Shown here: in pieces, positions 62,402 to 64,000 of the stretch
Layout of the letters: each line of letters opens with the position of its first letter
How positions within the stretch are numbered: the first letter of the stretch is position 1
NCBI RefSeq assembly: GCF_946407605.1
Contig: NZ_CAMJOS010000015.1
Location: 23,314 to 87,313 of the forward strand
DNA from: an uncultured Prevotella sp.
GTDB lineage: Bacteria; Bacteroidota; Bacteroidia; Bacteroidales; Bacteroidaceae
Direction: 5' to 3'
Length of the DNA: 64,000 nucleotides
Made by a program: the position numbers and the translations under genes
Notes under the pieces: generated by a model
Told to the model about the DNA's origin: nothing
Database searches by the model: none
What the model saw: the letters and a program-made list of their open reading frames with translations, nothing else

Positions 62402-63318
62402 AGTCCTTTTCTTTTGATGTTCGTCCATCTATCTGTATTTTTCAGAATCTCTGCTGCGTCACCTACAAAAGCTCTACCGGCGGTACTGTCGCCTTTCAAA
62501 AAATAAGAGAACCATGCCGTCATGTAGGCATCACCTTCTCCTCCCATCTCCTCATGATCTTTGCTGGTATGGCGTGCAGCAAGCACGGGGAAAAATCCTG
62601 TTGTTTCATCGAAGTTCGCCTGAAAAGCCTCTTCGGGACTGATGATCTTTGAATCCCAGTCTCCTGTTCCTGCCAACATCAGCAGTGGGGCTGTAATCTT
62701 AGTAAAGTCTGTTGTTCCCCACTTGAAGTTTATGCCAAGCTGCTTCTGCGGACAGCTGCATAGATAGACTGCTTTGTATAGGTGACTGTTAGGGTATGCC
62801 GTTGCCGCCATAACCGCGCCGTATGCACCTTGAGAATAACCGGCAATGGCTATCTTTGTCGTATCAATCTTGCCATAGAACTGATTATCATGCTGTGCAA
62901 CCAAGCCAAGGAATTCATCTAACGTCTGTGAAATAGATAAACCAGAACCTGTCTGTTTATCCATATTCCCAATAACAACATATCCCCAAGAGGCCAAATG
63001 TTCCATTGCTTCTATCAGGTCATAAGCAGTCGTGTTTGACGCATTACCGATGTTCACAAGAGGAAATGCCTGGTTGGACTGAAGCATGGACTGGGGATAG
63101 ACTATAATGATCTTTCCTATAGTCGGATTATCGCAGTCGAATTCAACCTTAGCGACCTGTTTACTGCCCTTTTCCTTATATTTGCTTTCAATGGGCATTT
63201 TCGTATTTATTTCTCCTTTATAGAACCCGCCTTTTTTCGTGTTCTGGCAGTTGACATTGCCAACTGATAAAGTCAGCAAAAGTATATAGAGGAGTATCTT
63301 CTTTGAAAATTGTTTCAT
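62398..63318 (-). CDS. Exported alpha/beta hydrolase
   Basis: A 306-residue protein with signal peptide (LLYILLLTLSVGNVNCQ; lipobox-like NVNC). The hydrolase fold is visible: nucleophile elbow AGYSQGAYG, LLMLAGTGDWD with the likely acid, and a late SKDHEEMGGEGD region that may hold the His. Relatives include acetyl xylan esterase and dienelactone-hydrolase-like proteins. Coupling to the pectinacetylesterase and the GH3 remnant upstream suggests plant-glycan deacetylation (inference). Confidence 0.75.
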   Translation of the reverse strand: MKQFSKKILLYILLLTLSVGNVNCQNTKKGGFYKGEINTKMPIESKYKEKGSKQVAKVEFDCDNPTIGKIIIVYPQSMLQSNQAFPLVNIGNASNTTAYDLIEAMEHLASWGYVVIGNMDKQTGSGLSISQTLDEFLGLVAQHDNQFYGKIDTTKIAIAGYSQGAYGAVMAATAYPNSHLYKAVYLCSCPQKQLGINFKWGTTDFTKITAPLLMLAGTGDWDSKIISPEEAFQANFDETTGFFPVLAARHTSKDHEEMGGEGDAYMTAWFSYFLKGDSTAGRAFVGDAAEILKNTDRWTNIKRKGL

Positions 63319-63322
63319 TTCT

Positions 63323-63545
63323 TTAGTTGTTTAATACGTTATTGACAGAATATTTTGTTGTGTCTTTTATCCTCAGCGGCATACTGGTTACAACTGTTTC
63401 TGCGTCCTCGCAGATTTCTACCATATAGGTCCCAGCGATAGTTTTCTAGGCAGAGTCTTCGAGATAGAATGTTGCCAAGTCGTAATTGGAGAAATCCATC
63501 GTCAGCTTTTCGCTCTGGCCAGGTTGCAGGAGGTCGGTTTTAGCA
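63323..63545 (-). pseudogene. Remnant of a GH3 beta-glucosidase C-terminus
   Basis: On the - strand the frame reads KTDLLQPGQSEKLTMDF, then SNYDLATFYLEDSA, a TAG stop (63448-63446), KTIAGTYMVEICEDAE and a final VNNVLNN before TAA at 63323. The KTDLLxPGQS and AGTY blocks are those of the fibronectin-like domain ending family 3 glycosidases. Only this end survives, broken by a stop. It is followed at once by the hydrolase gene. Confidence 0.65.
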
Positions 63546-63564
63546 AATGATCAGCGGGTGATCT

Positions 63565-63607
63565 AAAAAAACAGACCCGACAGCTTGACGAATCAGAGGC
63601 TGCCGGG
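63565..63607 (-). terminator. Terminator close behind a promoter
   Basis: On the - strand CCCGGCAGC (63607-63599) pairs with GCTGTCGGG (63584-63576), followed by CTG and seven T residues. Confidence 0.82.
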
Positions 63608-63618
63608 AATCAACGGTG

Positions 63619-63650
63619 CAAAGATAGTGCTTTTTATTGAATCGAGCAAA
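63619..63650 (-). promoter_or_regulatory. Promoter driving a transcript of about 45 bases
   Basis: -7 TATCTTTG (63626-63619) and -33 TTTG (63650-63647), 20-base spacer, followed by CACC. The terminator at 63565-63607 begins about 10 bases downstream of the -7. Confidence 0.75.
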
Positions 63651-63785
63651 CTTTTTTGATGGGAAATTGTTTTTTGAGCGTCGATTTTGTTGTTTTTCTA
63701 TCTCTTATGAAAGAGCTGTGTTTTCATTTGCGGGCTCTTAGCATAGGGTATTGATGGGGACATCTGTCGTACTACTCATAGTGTA

Positions 63786-63916
63786 GCCATACTCTACCTA
63801 TACTCTACCCATACTGAATGAGTAAGCCTAGAGTATGGCTAGAGTATGCCTAGAAGCAGCCTAGAGTATGGCTAGAGTATGGCTAGAGTATGCTTAGAGT
63901 ATGGCTAGAAGCTGTA
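63786..63916. repeat. 11-bp-period array with inverted and direct halves
   Basis: Three units of TAGAGTATGGC type in inverted orientation (63786-63818), a 10-base gap, then eight direct units (63829-63916), each exactly 11 bases. Units 3 and 8 of the direct half are variants (TAGAAGCAGCC, TAGAAGCTGTA). No reading frame or spacer sequence is present. Confidence 0.93.
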
Positions 63917-63922
63917 TAACAA

Positions 63923-63960
63923 CAAAAAGAAGCCCTGAATCATTGCTGACTCAGGGCTTC
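63923..63960 (-). terminator. Terminator of the rRNA operon
   Basis: On the - strand GAAGCCCTGA pairs with TCAGGGCTTC around an AT-rich loop, followed by TTTTTGTTGTT. It lies about 12 bases past the 5S end. Confidence 0.9.
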
Positions 63961-63972
63961 GCTTCAAAAAGA

Positions 63973-64000
63973 TGGCGGCCTCCTACTCTCCCGCATTGCA
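63973..64000 (-). rRNA. 3' end of 5S rRNA, cut by the window edge
   Basis: The - strand of the last bases reads ATGCGGGAGAGTAGGAGGCC then GCC, the conserved 3' end of 5S rRNA. It implies an rRNA operon right of the window, read leftward. The exact 3' end is uncertain by a few bases. Confidence 0.88.

Noticed and set aside
63786..63916. Possible CRISPR array
   Set aside because: Units are only 11 bases, abut each other without spacers and include an inverted half; no cas genes are in the window.

Overview
The window looks like a chromosomal segment of a Bacteroidales bacterium, most likely Prevotella or a close relative. The genus is inferred from gene content, not from a search. Supporting signs are the -33 TTTG / -7 TAnnTTTG promoters throughout, few Shine-Dalgarno sequences, hybrid two-component (HTCS) regulators with beta-propeller sensors, a type IX secretion (T9SS) plug protein and T9SS-type C-terminal tails, a serine palmitoyltransferase for sphingolipids, and a Bacteroidales-specific helicase/HU/'smalltalk'/amidase gene set.

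Positions 1-13.2 kb (mostly + strand) carry housekeeping and envelope genes: phoH (5' end cut), purC, ubiE/menG, aroE, a TPM-domain membrane protein with LemA, purM, kdsA and kdsD. A degenerate HTCS-like regulator and a secreted phospholipase-D/cardiolipin-synthase-like enzyme follow in apparent translational series. Positions 13.4-20.6 kb (- strand) hold a three-gene operon: solute-binding lipoprotein, TPR protein, complete HTCS. Positions 20.6-30.7 kb carry radA, queC, the T9SS plug gene, a propeller-AraC regulator without phosphorelay domains, tRNA-Pro, spt, a lipid kinase, a Cys-rich peptide, tRNA-Cys and fabD. Positions 30.7-45.4 kb are rich in carbohydrate and secreted-protein genes: GH13 amylase, AlaX-like editing protein, GH43, glyA, a 1446-residue CotH/lamin-tail protein with a T9SS tail, GH105-DUF4861 and DPP IV.

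From about 45.4 kb the window is accessory DNA. First comes a - strand module: VirE-like ATPase, DUF4248 protein, HU-like protein, 36-residue smalltalk protein and amidase. An AbiE-type toxin-antitoxin pair follows. A promoter at about 52.0 kb then reads leftward through a rod-like structured RNA into a hypothetical gene. Positions 52.2-61.3 kb are AT-rich and packed with small lipoproteins, immunity-like proteins, BspA-like and tail-bearing secreted proteins, gene remnants and several dispersed repeat families. A secreted hydrolase/pectinacetylesterase pair with a GH3 remnant follows. The window ends in the 3' tip of a - strand 5S rRNA, so an rRNA operon lies just to the right. Its terminator is followed by an 11-bp-period repeat array.

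The strongest candidates for something undescribed are: (1) the structured RNA at 51.8-51.95 kb, whose hairpin tip can also pair with downstream RNA; (2) the VirE-DUF4248-HU-smalltalk-amidase module with its large inverted repeat; (3) the HTCS whose phosphotransfer residues are replaced (His by Asp, Asp by Lys); (4) the helically phased 11-bp array beside the rRNA terminator; (5) palindromic elements inserted in frame into two unrelated genes; and (6) a roughly 150-bp 3' cassette (secretion tail plus hairpin) shared by different secreted-protein genes.
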